A stretch of 20,172 nt of DNA from Verrucomicrobiota bacterium (GCA_023430825.1 JAEYYL010000317.1:1-20172); one strand, 5' to 3'. Positions 1-7,180 are shown, numbered from the stretch's first letter. The notes: generated from the sequence alone by a model not told the origin. Numbers and translations: made by a program.

Positions 1-116
1 AGTCTGTCGGACTTAGAAAATGAAGGCCATCTGGCATCGATTATTCGCGATAAAAAGGTCCCGTGAGATCGAATATGCATCTATAAACGCCTTTGTGCGC
101 CTAAGTCCGACAGACT
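1..116. repeat. 116-base element with perfect 16-base terminal inverted repeats
   Basis: Bases 1-16 (AGTCTGTCGGACTTAG) are the exact reverse complement of bases 101-116. Each arm can also fold on itself, AGTC pairing with GACT around TGTCG, so the unit resembles a REP doublet or a very small MITE. The interior, 17-100, is richer in A and T than the rest of the window and holds no gene. The element touches the window edge, so its true left limit is unknown. I see no second copy in the window and no target-site duplication can be tested. The inverted repeat is seen directly; the element class is inference. Confidence 0.6.
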
Positions 117-117
117 C

Positions 118-349
118 TTAGCCCGGATCGATCACACCAAATCCATCAAGGCTTGTTACACAGAGATCACCGAGGGCCGACACGGAGGAAGCACGAGCAA
201 CCAGGGGTTTGGAGGTCTGTCATGCCGACGAGTGCTGACGACGATGAAGGCTCGGACTTTCATCAAGCATTTCGCTCAGTGGCCTCTGCATCGGAGCTCT
301 GTGTCCTGTGTCCCCTCCGTTTGGTTTGTCGGAGTCTGATTTATGCCGG
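118..349. repeat. Degenerate intergenic repeat, unit 1
   Basis: This non-coding stretch begins TTAGCCCGGATCGATCACAC, then has ACACAGAG-type words near 157-176. Near 281-320 it has the complementary words GGCCTCTG and CTCTGTGTCC. The outer parts therefore form a loose inverted repeat. The next unit starts with the same TTAGCC and ATCACACC words and has the same order of parts, so the two look like a diverged tandem duplication. Short open frames here match nothing I recognise and lack coding character. Confidence 0.5.
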
Positions 350-570
350 TTAGCCAGGCCCGCATCCATCACACCCATGATGAAGAAAACGATTGGTCAC
401 AGAGCGCACAGAACTCCGACACGGAGTTCACCGAGGAGATTTCACCGATCCTATCTGGCCTCCCCCTTCCAATCCGCCTCGTTTTCGCAACAAACGCATC
501 CAACACCTTGTGGCCTCCTGCTGCCTCTGTGTCACAGCTCAGTGTCCTCTGTGATCCATGACTTGGTTGA
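350..570. repeat. Degenerate intergenic repeat, unit 2
   Basis: This is the second diverged copy of the preceding unit. It opens with TTAGCCAGG and CATCACACC, has GGTCACAGAG and ACACGGAG words at 395-439, and closes with complementary words at 511-562 (GGCCTCC, CCTCTGTGTC, GTCCTCTGTG). A single arm with the same words occurs at 19231-19277 upstream of proA, so the family is dispersed. No gene is seen in the stretch. Confidence 0.5.
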
Positions 571-591
571 TTCGAGTGTGACGTATCCGGG

Positions 592-1956
592 CTACCCGCC
601 GAACACCGCCTCGACCACCCGGTTGTCGGCCGTGTCGAGCCGCTTCCGCCACCGATACAACGTCGACTTGTCGATGCCGAGAATCCGCGCCGCCTGCTCG
701 TAACTCTCCGCGCGCGCCGTCACGCTGCGGATGTGCGACTCGACGATCGCATCGAGCGTCACGAATTCACCGACCTGCGGCCCCGCCACTTCCGTCCGAC
801 CGCCGAGGTCCCCAAAATCCCGCGCATCGAGCCACTCCCGATCGCACAGGATCGCCGCGCGCTCGATCACATTGCGCAGCTCGCGCAGATTCCCCGGCCA
901 CGCATGCGCCTGCAACGCCTCGCGCGCCGCGAGCGTCAACTCGCGCCGCCGCCCGCTCGCCAGGCGCCCGATCGTCTCCAGAAAAAATTCCGCCGTCGGC
1001 ACGATGTCCTGCGGCCGGCTGCGCAGCGGCGGCATGTCGATCGTGATCACGTTGAGCCGGTAGAAAAGATCCTCGCGAAACAACCCCGCCGCCACCTGCT
1101 GGCGCAGGTCGCGATTCGTCGCCGCCAGCACCCGGATGTCCGCCATGCGCGTGCGCGCCTCGCCCACCCGCTCGTAACGCCGCTCCTGCAACAGCCGCAG
1201 CAGCTTCGCCTGCACTTCGAGCGGCAACTCGCCGACTTCATCGAGAAACAGCGTGCCGCCCTCCGCCGCCGCCACCTTGCCCATCACATCGCTCACCGCA
1301 CCCGTGAACGATCCGCGCACGTGCCCGAACAACTCGCTCTCGAGCAGCTGCGGCTGCAGACACGGACAGTTCACGCTCACAAAGGGCCGGCCCCGGCGCA
1401 CGCTGCGCTCGTGAATCGCCTCCGCCAGCACCGTCTTGCCGGTGCCGTTCTCGCCCAGGATCAAAACCGACGCCGGCGTCGGCGCCACCCGCCAGGCGAT
1501 CGACAGCACCTGTTCCATCGCCGGGCTCTGCGTCACGAATCGAATCCTCGGCTCCCGTTTCGGCTCCGGCGTCGGCTCGGGCACCCGCCGCCCCTCGGAC
1601 TTCACCGGCGGCCGCGCCACGCGCTGCAGCAGCGTCCGCAACAGGTCGATGTTCACCGGTTTCAACACCACCTCGTCCGCACCGGCCCGCCGCGCCGCCG
1701 TCGCATCCGCCGCGTTGCCCACGATCGCCACCACCGGCAGCCCCGGCGCCACCTCCCGCAAGCCCGCGAGCAGATCGCCCGCGGGCGCCTGCTGCGGGGC
1801 CCAGTCGACCACCGCCGCCGTGAATTCATCCAGGCGCGAGAGCCCCGCCAGATCGCGCCGGCGCGCCACCGTCGCCGTCTCGTCCGCTGTCCCCGCCACC
1901 CCAAAGGCGAGCAGCCGGCGAATTTTCGTGTCGGAACCCAGAAGCAGGAGTTTCAT
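592..1956 (-). CDS. Sigma-54-dependent response regulator, NtrC type
   Basis: This 454-residue protein should activate RNA polymerase carrying sigma-54. Residues 1-115 form a receiver domain that keeps the likely phosphoacceptor Asp51 and Lys99, but the paired acidic residues expected after strand 1 are replaced by LGSDT. Residues 140-375 are the AAA+ domain: Walker A GENGTGKT (168-175), the sigma-54 contact loop as GSFTGA (215-220) rather than the usual GAFTGA, Walker B LFLDEV (236-241) and LFREDLFYRL (292-301). Residues 417-440 are a Fis-type helix-turn-helix. The ATG at 1956 is preferred to a non-ATG start 33 bases upstream because the receiver fold begins directly at MKLLLL. The SDR gene lies 66 bases upstream on the same strand with a probable terminator between, so co-transcription is doubtful. 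Target genes are unknown; I found no good sigma-54 promoter in the window. Confidence 0.93.
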   Translation of the reverse strand: MKLLLLGSDTKIRRLLAFGVAGTADETATVARRRDLAGLSRLDEFTAAVVDWAPQQAPAGDLLAGLREVAPGLPVVAIVGNAADATAARRAGADEVVLKPVNIDLLRTLLQRVARPPVKSEGRRVPEPTPEPKREPRIRFVTQSPAMEQVLSIAWRVAPTPASVLILGENGTGKTVLAEAIHERSVRRGRPFVSVNCPCLQPQLLESELFGHVRGSFTGAVSDVMGKVAAAEGGTLFLDEVGELPLEVQAKLLRLLQERRYERVGEARTRMADIRVLAATNRDLRQQVAAGLFREDLFYRLNVITIDMPPLRSRPQDIVPTAEFFLETIGRLASGRRRELTLAAREALQAHAWPGNLRELRNVIERAAILCDREWLDARDFGDLGGRTEVAGPQVGEFVTLDAIVESHIRSVTARAESYEQAARILGIDKSTLYRWRKRLDTADNRVVEAVFGG

Positions 1957-1980
1957 GATGGAGCTGGAATTGAAACGGAC

Positions 1981-2005
1981 AAAAACCAAACGCGCCGCGC
2001 GGCGC
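1981..2005 (-). terminator. Probable intrinsic terminator after the SDR gene
   Basis: The 14-base perfect palindrome GCGCCGCGCGGCGC (1992-2005) is followed, in the minus-strand direction, by GTTTGGTTTTTG (1992-1981). It starts about 18 bases after the SDR stop codon, which suits a rho-independent terminator. The T tract is interrupted by GG, so some read-through into the sigma-54 activator gene is possible. Confidence 0.55.
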
Positions 2006-2022
2006 CGGGCGCTTCATCGCCG

Positions 2023-2889
2023 TCAACCGTTGATGATTTCGCCGCCGTTGGGATGCAGGACCTGGCCCGTGATGTAGGACGCGTCTTCGCTCGCCAGGAA
2101 CACGTAGCACGGCGCCACTTCCTCCGGCTCGCCCGCCCGCTTCATCGGCACGTCCGACCCGAACGTCGCGACCTTCTCCTTCGGAAACGTCGCCGGGATC
2201 AGCGGCGTCCAGATCGGCCCCGGCGCCACCGCGTTCACGCGTATCCCTTTTTCGGCTACAGCGAGCGCGAGCGAGCGCGTGAAGGCCACGATCGCCCCTT
2301 TCGTCGCGCTGTAGTCCAGCAGCTGCGGGCTGCCCCGATACGCCGTCACCGACGTCGTGTTGATGATCGACGCCCCTTTTTTCAAATAAGGCAGCACCGC
2401 CCGCGTGAGATAGAAATACGCGAAGAAGTTCGTGCGAAACGTGCGCTCGAGCTGCGCGTCCGACACCTGCTCGATCGACTCCTGCGGATGCTGCTCCGCC
2501 GCGTTGTTTACCAGAATGTCGACCCCGTCGAACTTCGCCAGCGTCGCCGTCACCATCCGTTCGCATTCCCGTGAATCCCCGACGTCGCCCGGCAACAAGA
2601 GGCACGCGCGACCGTAGCCTTCGACGCGCTTGCGCGTTTCCACCGCATCCGACTGCTCCTCGAGATAACCGATCGCCACGTTCGCGCCCTCCTTCGCAAA
2701 CGCCAGCGCGACCGCGCGACCGATCCCGCTATCGCCCCCCGTGATCAACGCCGTCTTCCCCGCCAGCCGTCCGCTCCCGCGCTGGCTGTGATTTTCGCTC
2801 ACCGGCCGGGGCGTCATTTCCGACTCCAACCCCGGCTGGTGTGACTGCGTTTGCTCGGGACGGATTTTTTGCTTCGGCGCAGGCTTCAT
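2023..2889 (-). CDS. SDR family oxidoreductase, YghA/general-stress-protein-39 type
   Basis: This is a 288-residue cytoplasmic NAD(P)-dependent dehydrogenase of the classical short-chain family. Visible motifs are the cofactor loop TGGDSGIG (50-57), Asp102-Val, NNAA (128-131), catalytic Ser180 and the YxxxK pair Tyr193/Lys197, then PGPIWTPL (223-230) and the C-terminal HPNGG. The extra N-terminal segment of about 40 residues, rich in Gln, Pro and Lys with a QPGLESEM stretch, is typical of the YghA/YdaD branch, whose members are often stress-induced. The substrate cannot be read from sequence. The ATG at 2889 fits the family N-terminus; a TTG 60 bases upstream is in frame but would add an unusual leader. 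It stands alone between the two regulator loci. Confidence 0.92.
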   Translation of the reverse strand: MKPAPKQKIRPEQTQSHQPGLESEMTPRPVSENHSQRGSGRLAGKTALITGGDSGIGRAVALAFAKEGANVAIGYLEEQSDAVETRKRVEGYGRACLLLPGDVGDSRECERMVTATLAKFDGVDILVNNAAEQHPQESIEQVSDAQLERTFRTNFFAYFYLTRAVLPYLKKGASIINTTSVTAYRGSPQLLDYSATKGAIVAFTRSLALAVAEKGIRVNAVAPGPIWTPLIPATFPKEKVATFGSDVPMKRAGEPEEVAPCYVFLASEDASYITGQVLHPNGGEIING

Positions 2890-3234
2890 GGCGGTGTTCC
2901 ACCACCTTATCCTTTTCGCCAATCGCTGGAAATCGGGGTCGGCCACCAACCGGTAGCCGGGTTATCCCTGATGCCGCCCGTGGAAATTGCTCACGCCCGC
3001 GGACCCGAACCTTTTCCCTCCGCCTGGACTCGGCGGCCGGCCCTGCGCTCACGTCGACTTCGCAGTCGTCATGGGGGTTACGCGCAGATCCGGCCGCCGA
3101 AACACAGGAAGAGCTTACCGACGCACGCGGCCACGGACCATCGGAGGAACACCTCAAGGTCTCCTGGTGTTTCCTCCGCAGTGAGCCGCGGCGAACTAAT
3201 CCACCGCCGCCACCTCGCGCGCCTCAGCCAAAAA
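2890..3234. other. Intergenic region with one strong stem-loop
   Basis: I see no gene in these 345 bases. They lie downstream of the response regulator and upstream of the SDR gene, both read on the minus strand, so they should hold the regulator's 3' end and the SDR promoter. The clear structure is the stem-loop at 3142-3178, listed separately. No convincing -35/-10 pair was found. Confidence 0.6.
3142..3178. repeat. Long hairpin downstream of the response regulator
   Basis: CGGAGGAACACC (3142-3153) pairs with GGTGTTTCCTCCG (3166-3178), leaving one unpaired base in the stem and a 12-base loop. It lies about 57 bases past the response-regulator stop codon. No T tract follows on either strand, so it is not a standard intrinsic terminator. 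It could stabilise an mRNA 3' end or be a repeat; no second copy is seen here. Confidence 0.55.
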
Positions 3235-3942
3235 TCAGACGATGCCTTCGCTCTTCACCCACTGAATCGCGTGCCGCACCAGCTCCGTGCCGCTCTCGAG
3301 TCGGAGTTTCAACTTCAGGTGCTCCCGATACGAATCGATCGTTTTCACGCTGAGATTGAGCTTCGCCGCGATCTGGCGCGTGCCGTAGCCGTTGCCGATG
3401 AGCTGGAACACCTCCATCTCGCGATCGCTCAACGTATCGATCGAGAAAACCACCTCCTCCTTCCGGTTGTTCACCAGGCGGTGCAGCATCTTCTCTTTCA
3501 TCTTGTCGCTGAGATAGAGTTCGCCCGCGAGCACCCGGCGGATCGCCGTCAGGATCTTCGCGCTCGCCTCGTGCTTCATGATGTAGCCCTTCGCGCCCGC
3601 GCGCAAAGCCCGCTCGGCGAAGAGGCTTTCGTCGTGCATCGACATGATCAGCACCGGCATCTCCGGACGGAGCGCCTTCAGGTGTTTCATCAACTCGATG
3701 CCGCTCGTCGTCTTCAAGGTGATGTCCACCAGGGCGACGTCGGGATTCAACTTCTGGATCATGTCGATCGCCACCGGCGCGCTGTCGGCCTCGCCGCACA
3801 CGGCGAGATCGCGCTCCTGATTGATCAACACGGCGACGCCCTGCCGCGTGATCGGATGGTCGTCGACGAGGAAAATCCGGCTCTTCGTCGGAGTCGTGTT
3901 CGCAGCCGGCGCAGTGGTGTCGGGGTCGGAGATGGTTTTCAT
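3235..3942 (-). CDS. Response regulator, NarL/FixJ (LuxR-type) family
   Basis: This 235-residue transcription factor has an N-terminal receiver and a C-terminal DNA-binding domain. The receiver (about 21-140) is complete: acidic pair Asp27-Asp28 in FLVDDH, phosphoacceptor Asp73 in ALVDITL, and Lys123 in YIMKHE. The LuxR-type helix-turn-helix spans about 168-230, with LSDREMEVFQLIGNGYGT and IAAKLNLSVKTIDSYREHL. Its ATG overlaps the kinase stop codon as ATGA (3939-3942), which indicates translational coupling, so the upstream kinase is almost certainly its partner. The first 20 residues are a Thr/Pro/Ala-rich tail ahead of the fold. Longer in-frame starts exist inside the kinase gene, but this ATG gives the normal family length. 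Targets are unknown. Confidence 0.95.
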   Translation of the reverse strand: MKTISDPDTTAPAANTTPTKSRIFLVDDHPITRQGVAVLINQERDLAVCGEADSAPVAIDMIQKLNPDVALVDITLKTTSGIELMKHLKALRPEMPVLIMSMHDESLFAERALRAGAKGYIMKHEASAKILTAIRRVLAGELYLSDKMKEKMLHRLVNNRKEEVVFSIDTLSDREMEVFQLIGNGYGTRQIAAKLNLSVKTIDSYREHLKLKLRLESGTELVRHAIQWVKSEGIV

Positions 3943-5621
3943 TTCGATGGGACTGTCGTAAACAGAACGCTGACCTGTGTTCCGCGCTCCGGGGCTGATT
4001 CGATGGAAAATGTCCCACCGATCATGTTCGCCCGATAACTCATTAATCGTAATCCCGAGCCCGTCGCGGTTCCCGTTTCCTCCACGTTGAAACCTTTCCC
4101 ATCGTCCTTGATCGTCAATCGGTGCTCCGGCCCCCGCGACGTCAGGGCGACCACGATGCGCTTCGCCCCGCCATGCCGCGTCGCGTTGTGGATCGCCTCC
4201 TGCGCGATCCGATACAAATGCGTCGCCATCAAATGCTCGCACTGCGGCGGCGGCCCTTCCGACCGGCACCGACACTCCACCCCGTGCAGCAACTGCGCCT
4301 GATACGTCAGGTCCTCCAGCGCCGACAACAGGCTCGATTTCTCGAGTTGCACCGGACACAGCCCGCGCGCCAGCGCCCGCGTCTGCGACACCGATTCACT
4401 CGCCAGCCGCGCGATCAGATCCGCGTTGTCCGCCTCCTCCGCCGCCACCTTCTTCAGCCGGTCGCGCAACGCCGCCGCCAGGCACGCCATGCCTGTCAAC
4501 TGCTGCCCAAGCCCGTCGTGCAGATCCGCGCCGATCCGCTGCTGCTCCGCATCGCTGATCGTCAACAACTGCTGCTCCAGCCAGCGCCGCTCCGACACAT
4601 CCCGCCCGAAAAACGTCGCGCCGCCTTCGCGGTCCGCATCCGCCATCACGAAAAATTCCACCTGCCACTCCTGCGCCTCGTCCTTTCCCGACAGCGTGAA
4701 GTTCGCCGAATCGCCCGCCATCGCCCCCGCAATCGCCGCCGCACTCTGCGGAAACCGCTCCGCGAACTTCGCGCCGATCAGCTGCTCCCGCTCCAGCCCC
4801 ATCCGCTCCAGCCCCGTGCCCTGCGCCTCCACCACCCGCCCGTCCGCGTCCAGCCGGCCCGCCACCGCCGGCAGGCTGCGCATGATGCTCGTCAGCAGCT
4901 GCGTCTGCCGGTTGCGCTCCGCCTCCGCCTCGATCCGCTCCGTGATATCCACCGCCGCGAATCCCTGCAGCCGCAGGCCCTGCGTGTTGGCCATCCCGAA
5001 CGTGTTGACCACCCAATGCCGCCCCTTCGCCGAATACGGCCACGCCTCCACCGCCGACGACGGACTCGTCGGCGGATTGAGCGCCTCGCTGTTGAAATAC
5101 CGCGCGAATAAATCGTTTTGAAACAGCAGCCGGCCCGCCTCGTCGCGAATGCACACCGCACACGGCACACTGCGCATGAACAACTCCAGCTGCTGCTGGC
5201 TCTGCCGCAGCGCCGCCGTCATCGCCGCCTGCTGCATCGCGTAACGGATCGCGCGCTCCAGCTCCGTGCCGTTCAGCCCGGTCTTGCACAAATAGTCCGA
5301 CGCCCCCGCCTCCGACGCCTCCTGGTCCACCTCCTGACTGTCGTGCCCCGTCAGCAAAATGATCGGCTTGTCGCAGCCGTTCTCCTGCGCCTCGCGCAAC
5401 AAATCGATGCCCGTCCCTCCTCCCAGCCGATAGTCGAACAACGCCACATCGAACTGCCCCGCCGCCACCGCCTTCTGCCCCGCGGCATAACTCGACGCCC
5501 ATTGCAGGCGATACGCCCCCACGCCATTCCGACCCAGCAGGAAGGAAAGATAACGATAGTCGTCCTCGTGGTCTTCCACGACGAGCACGTTGATGGGTTT
5601 GGCAGGAGCCATGGTCGGCAT
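3939..5621 (-). CDS. Cytoplasmic histidine kinase with N-terminal receiver, REC-PAS-PAS-HisKA_3
   Basis: This is a 560-residue sensor kinase of the NarX/NreB/DegS class. The receiver at 10-125 has acidic residues Glu16-Asp17, phosphoacceptor Asp63 in LFDYRLGG and Lys113. Two PAS-like domains follow at about 143-230 and 245-345; the first ends with DITERIEAE. The dimerisation and phosphoacceptor helix carries His368 in DLHDGLGQQLTG. The ATPase domain has Asn479 in HNATRHGGAKR, DDGKGF (506-511) and GSGLRLMSYR (521-530). No membrane segment is visible, so the signal is probably internal or arrives by phosphotransfer to the receiver. The ATG at 5621 is used here; a second ATG three codons later is equally possible. 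No Shine-Dalgarno site is evident. The ligand is unknown. Confidence 0.94.
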   Translation of the reverse strand: MPTMAPAKPINVLVVEDHEDDYRYLSFLLGRNGVGAYRLQWASSYAAGQKAVAAGQFDVALFDYRLGGGTGIDLLREAQENGCDKPIILLTGHDSQEVDQEASEAGASDYLCKTGLNGTELERAIRYAMQQAAMTAALRQSQQQLELFMRSVPCAVCIRDEAGRLLFQNDLFARYFNSEALNPPTSPSSAVEAWPYSAKGRHWVVNTFGMANTQGLRLQGFAAVDITERIEAEAERNRQTQLLTSIMRSLPAVAGRLDADGRVVEAQGTGLERMGLEREQLIGAKFAERFPQSAAAIAGAMAGDSANFTLSGKDEAQEWQVEFFVMADADREGGATFFGRDVSERRWLEQQLLTISDAEQQRIGADLHDGLGQQLTGMACLAAALRDRLKKVAAEEADNADLIARLASESVSQTRALARGLCPVQLEKSSLLSALEDLTYQAQLLHGVECRCRSEGPPPQCEHLMATHLYRIAQEAIHNATRHGGAKRIVVALTSRGPEHRLTIKDDGKGFNVEETGTATGSGLRLMSYRANMIGGTFSIESAPERGTQVSVLFTTVPSK

Positions 5622-5944
5622 GGGATCGAAAAAGAAGGAAAGGGAACGACGAACATCGCGCCGCCGGCACGGAGACTTCCCGGCACGCCGGAGGTAAATC
5701 TCCGCCGGGACCTTCAGTGAAACCCCGGCGTGTTATTTTCAATACATGGCAGTAGGAGAAACCTTCTTTCAGGAAATCCCCTATCTCCACGGGCGCTGTT
5801 TCCCTGAAAGGAAACCTCACCGACCCCGGAAAGCGCCCCCGGTTCGCGGCCCCTCGCATTATCATCCACCGCCCGACCGTGACGACACGACCCCGCGACA
5901 GACGCGTCCTCACCTCACCCGCGCCCGAGCCGGACCGCGGGCCG
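5622..5944. other. Intergenic region between ku and the kinase gene
   Basis: These 323 bases lie downstream of ku and upstream of the kinase, both minus strand, so the kinase promoter should be here. An A/T-rich patch at about 5732-5746 stands out from the GC-rich surroundings. On the minus strand it contains TATTGAAAATAAC, a plausible core promoter patch about 110-125 bases before the kinase ATG. The dyad at 5766-5810 lies just upstream of it. I see no gene and no clear terminator for ku. Confidence 0.45.
5766..5810. promoter_or_regulatory. Candidate dyad operator upstream of the kinase-regulator pair
   Basis: CTTTCAGG (5766-5773) and CCTGAAAG (5803-5810) are exact inverted repeats separated by 29 bases. 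In the minus-strand direction they sit just upstream of the A/T-rich patch that may hold the kinase promoter. Two half-sites at this distance could bind a dimeric regulator, possibly the response regulator itself. This is inference from position and symmetry only. Confidence 0.25.
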
Positions 5945-6805
5945 TCACGCCGCCTTGCGCGGCTTCGCCTTCGCGCGTCGCGCCGCCTTCTTCGCCGGCT
6001 TCTTCTTCGCGCCGCCACCGCTCCCGCCAGCCTCGTTCAAACTCTGCTGCAACACCGCCGCCAGATCGATCACGTTGGTCTGCTTGCGCGCTTTCGGCGC
6101 CGCCGCCGTCGTGCGCCCGCCATGCGCGATCTTGTCCTTGATCAGCTTCATCAACGCCGAGGAGTAATCGTCCGTGTAGCGCGCCGGATCCCACTCCTCC
6201 GTCATCTGCTCCACCAACGCCTTCGCCATCTCGACCTCGCGCTTCCGCCCGCCCTTCGCGCCCTTCGCCGCCGGGATGTTCAACTCCTCCACGTCCACCA
6301 GTTCGTCGCCGAAATGCATGATGACGAGCACGAGCGCGTTCTTCTCCGCCTTCAACGCCGCCAGGTGCTGCCGCGTGCGTATCACCACTTTGGCGACACC
6401 CGCCTTGCCCGTGTCCGTCAGCACGTCATGCAACAACTGATACGCCGGCACGCCGCCCTTCTCCGGCACCAGATAATACGGCTTCTGGAAAAACATCGGA
6501 TCGACCTCCGACAGCTTCACGAAATCCATGATGTCGACCGTCTGCGTGGCTTCCACGTCCACCCGCTTGAAGTCCTCGTCCTTCAACACGACGAACTTCC
6601 CCTTCTCGTATTCGTAACCCTTCACGATCTGGTCCCACGGCACCTCGCGACCGTCGGTTTGCGCGACGCGCTTGTAGTTCACCGGGCTGAGATCGCTCGA
6701 TCGCAGCAGCCGAAAGCTCAGTTCCTCGCGGCGGGTGGCGGGGTAGAGCGACACGGGAATGTTGACCAAACCGAAGCTGATGGAGCCTTTCCAGAGTGAG
6801 CGCAT
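5945..6805 (-). CDS. ku: Bacterial Ku, non-homologous end-joining protein
   Basis: This is a 286-residue homodimeric ring protein that holds broken DNA ends for the ligase LigD. The start MRSLWKGSISFGLVNIPVSL is the family signature, followed by PVNYKRVAQTDGREVPWDQI (41-60), GYEYEKGKFVVL (63-74) and the bridge region to about residue 230. The C-terminus has the usual NVIDLAAVLQQSL segment (244-256), associated in the family with LigD contact, then a Gly linker and a strongly basic tail of Lys, Arg and Ala (267-286) likely to bind DNA. The ATG at 6805 matches the family start; upstream in-frame codons encode low-complexity Gly/Arg sequence. No ligD is in the window. The upstream region is unusually G-rich on the coding strand. 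Confidence 0.97.
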   Translation of the reverse strand: MRSLWKGSISFGLVNIPVSLYPATRREELSFRLLRSSDLSPVNYKRVAQTDGREVPWDQIVKGYEYEKGKFVVLKDEDFKRVDVEATQTVDIMDFVKLSEVDPMFFQKPYYLVPEKGGVPAYQLLHDVLTDTGKAGVAKVVIRTRQHLAALKAEKNALVLVIMHFGDELVDVEELNIPAAKGAKGGRKREVEMAKALVEQMTEEWDPARYTDDYSSALMKLIKDKIAHGGRTTAAAPKARKQTNVIDLAAVLQQSLNEAGGSGGGAKKKPAKKAARRAKAKPRKAA

Positions 6806-6878
6806 CGCCCACGCTAACCGTTTTTTCCTTCCGCGCCACCCCCGCCGCCCCTGACCCCGTCCTCCAGTTTCACCCGAG

Positions 6879-6939
6879 CCCCCCACCCCCCACCTGCCGC
6901 CCACCCCGCGCCCCGCACCCCGCGTTGCGCCCCGCACCC
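6879..6939 (-). promoter_or_regulatory. G-tract cluster with a G-quadruplex motif upstream of ku
   Basis: On the minus strand eight tracts of three or more G lie within 61 bases. The core at 6921-6900 reads as GGGG, GGGG, GGGG and GGG separated by loops TGC, CGC and T, which meets the standard G3+ with loops of 1-7 rule for a quadruplex. Two six-G tracts follow at 6891-6886 and 6884-6879. If transcribed, it would be in the ku leader, 74 to 134 bases before the start codon. The motif is seen directly; folding and function are inference. Confidence 0.45.
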
Positions 6940-6977
6940 AGCATTGCGCCTCCCACCTCCCGTCCGCCCCCAGCACA

Positions 6978-6998
6978 TTGTCATATAATGGATGACAA
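6978..6998. promoter_or_regulatory. Perfect palindrome enclosing TATAAT, candidate ku operator-promoter
   Basis: TTGTCAT (6978-6984) and ATGACAA (6992-6998) are exact inverted arms around a 7-base spacer. TATAAT (6984-6989) overlaps the left arm and spacer. This AT-rich island in GC-rich DNA is a classic operator shape. The TATAAT reads on the plus strand, where no gene follows. On the minus strand, towards ku, the corresponding word is ATTATA, so the promoter direction is unsettled. Confidence 0.35.
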
Positions 6999-7104
6999 AC
7001 GCGTCGCCGCTTCCGTTACGCCCCCTCCTATCCGCCGCCGACCACGCGGCTGGCGTATGCAACGATTCGATCCACCTCGTGCAGCGGACTACTTTCCTCC
7101 GAAG

Positions 7105-7180
7105 GTAGGAGCCTGCTTGCAGGCGATTGGGCGCAGCACTCGCGATCGAAGCTTCATTTCGCCTGCATGCAGGCTCCTAC
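7105..7180. repeat. REPIN-like inverted repeat, copy 1
   Basis: The left arm (7105-7127) begins GTAGGAGCCTGC and contains the self-complementary GCCTGCTTGCAGGC. The right arm (7159-7180) is its inverted copy with one changed base in the loop. Total length is 76 bases, the same as the second copy at 17206-17281. The element starts 20 bases beyond the stop codon of the putative glycoside hydrolase gene. The layout, a GTAG-like head plus a short hairpin in inverted pairs, is that of REP doublets moved by RAYT transposases; no such transposase is in the window. Confidence 0.8.

Noticed and set aside
1..591. CRISPR array
   Set aside because: The repeats are two diverged long units and one inverted pair, without short identical repeats, regular spacers or cas genes.
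153..703. Small plus-strand frames at the left end
   Set aside because: They lie in repeat sequence or antisense to the activator gene, have no ribosome site and no recognisable product.
733..2574. Long plus-strand open frame of 613 codons
   Set aside because: It runs antisense to the sigma-54 activator and SDR genes. Its product is Arg/Pro/His-rich with no motif, as expected for a shadow frame in GC-rich DNA.
4396..6018. Minus-strand frame of 540 codons overlapping the kinase
   Set aside because: It is a shifted frame of the kinase gene with Gly/Arg-rich composition. The kinase frame has all expected motifs.
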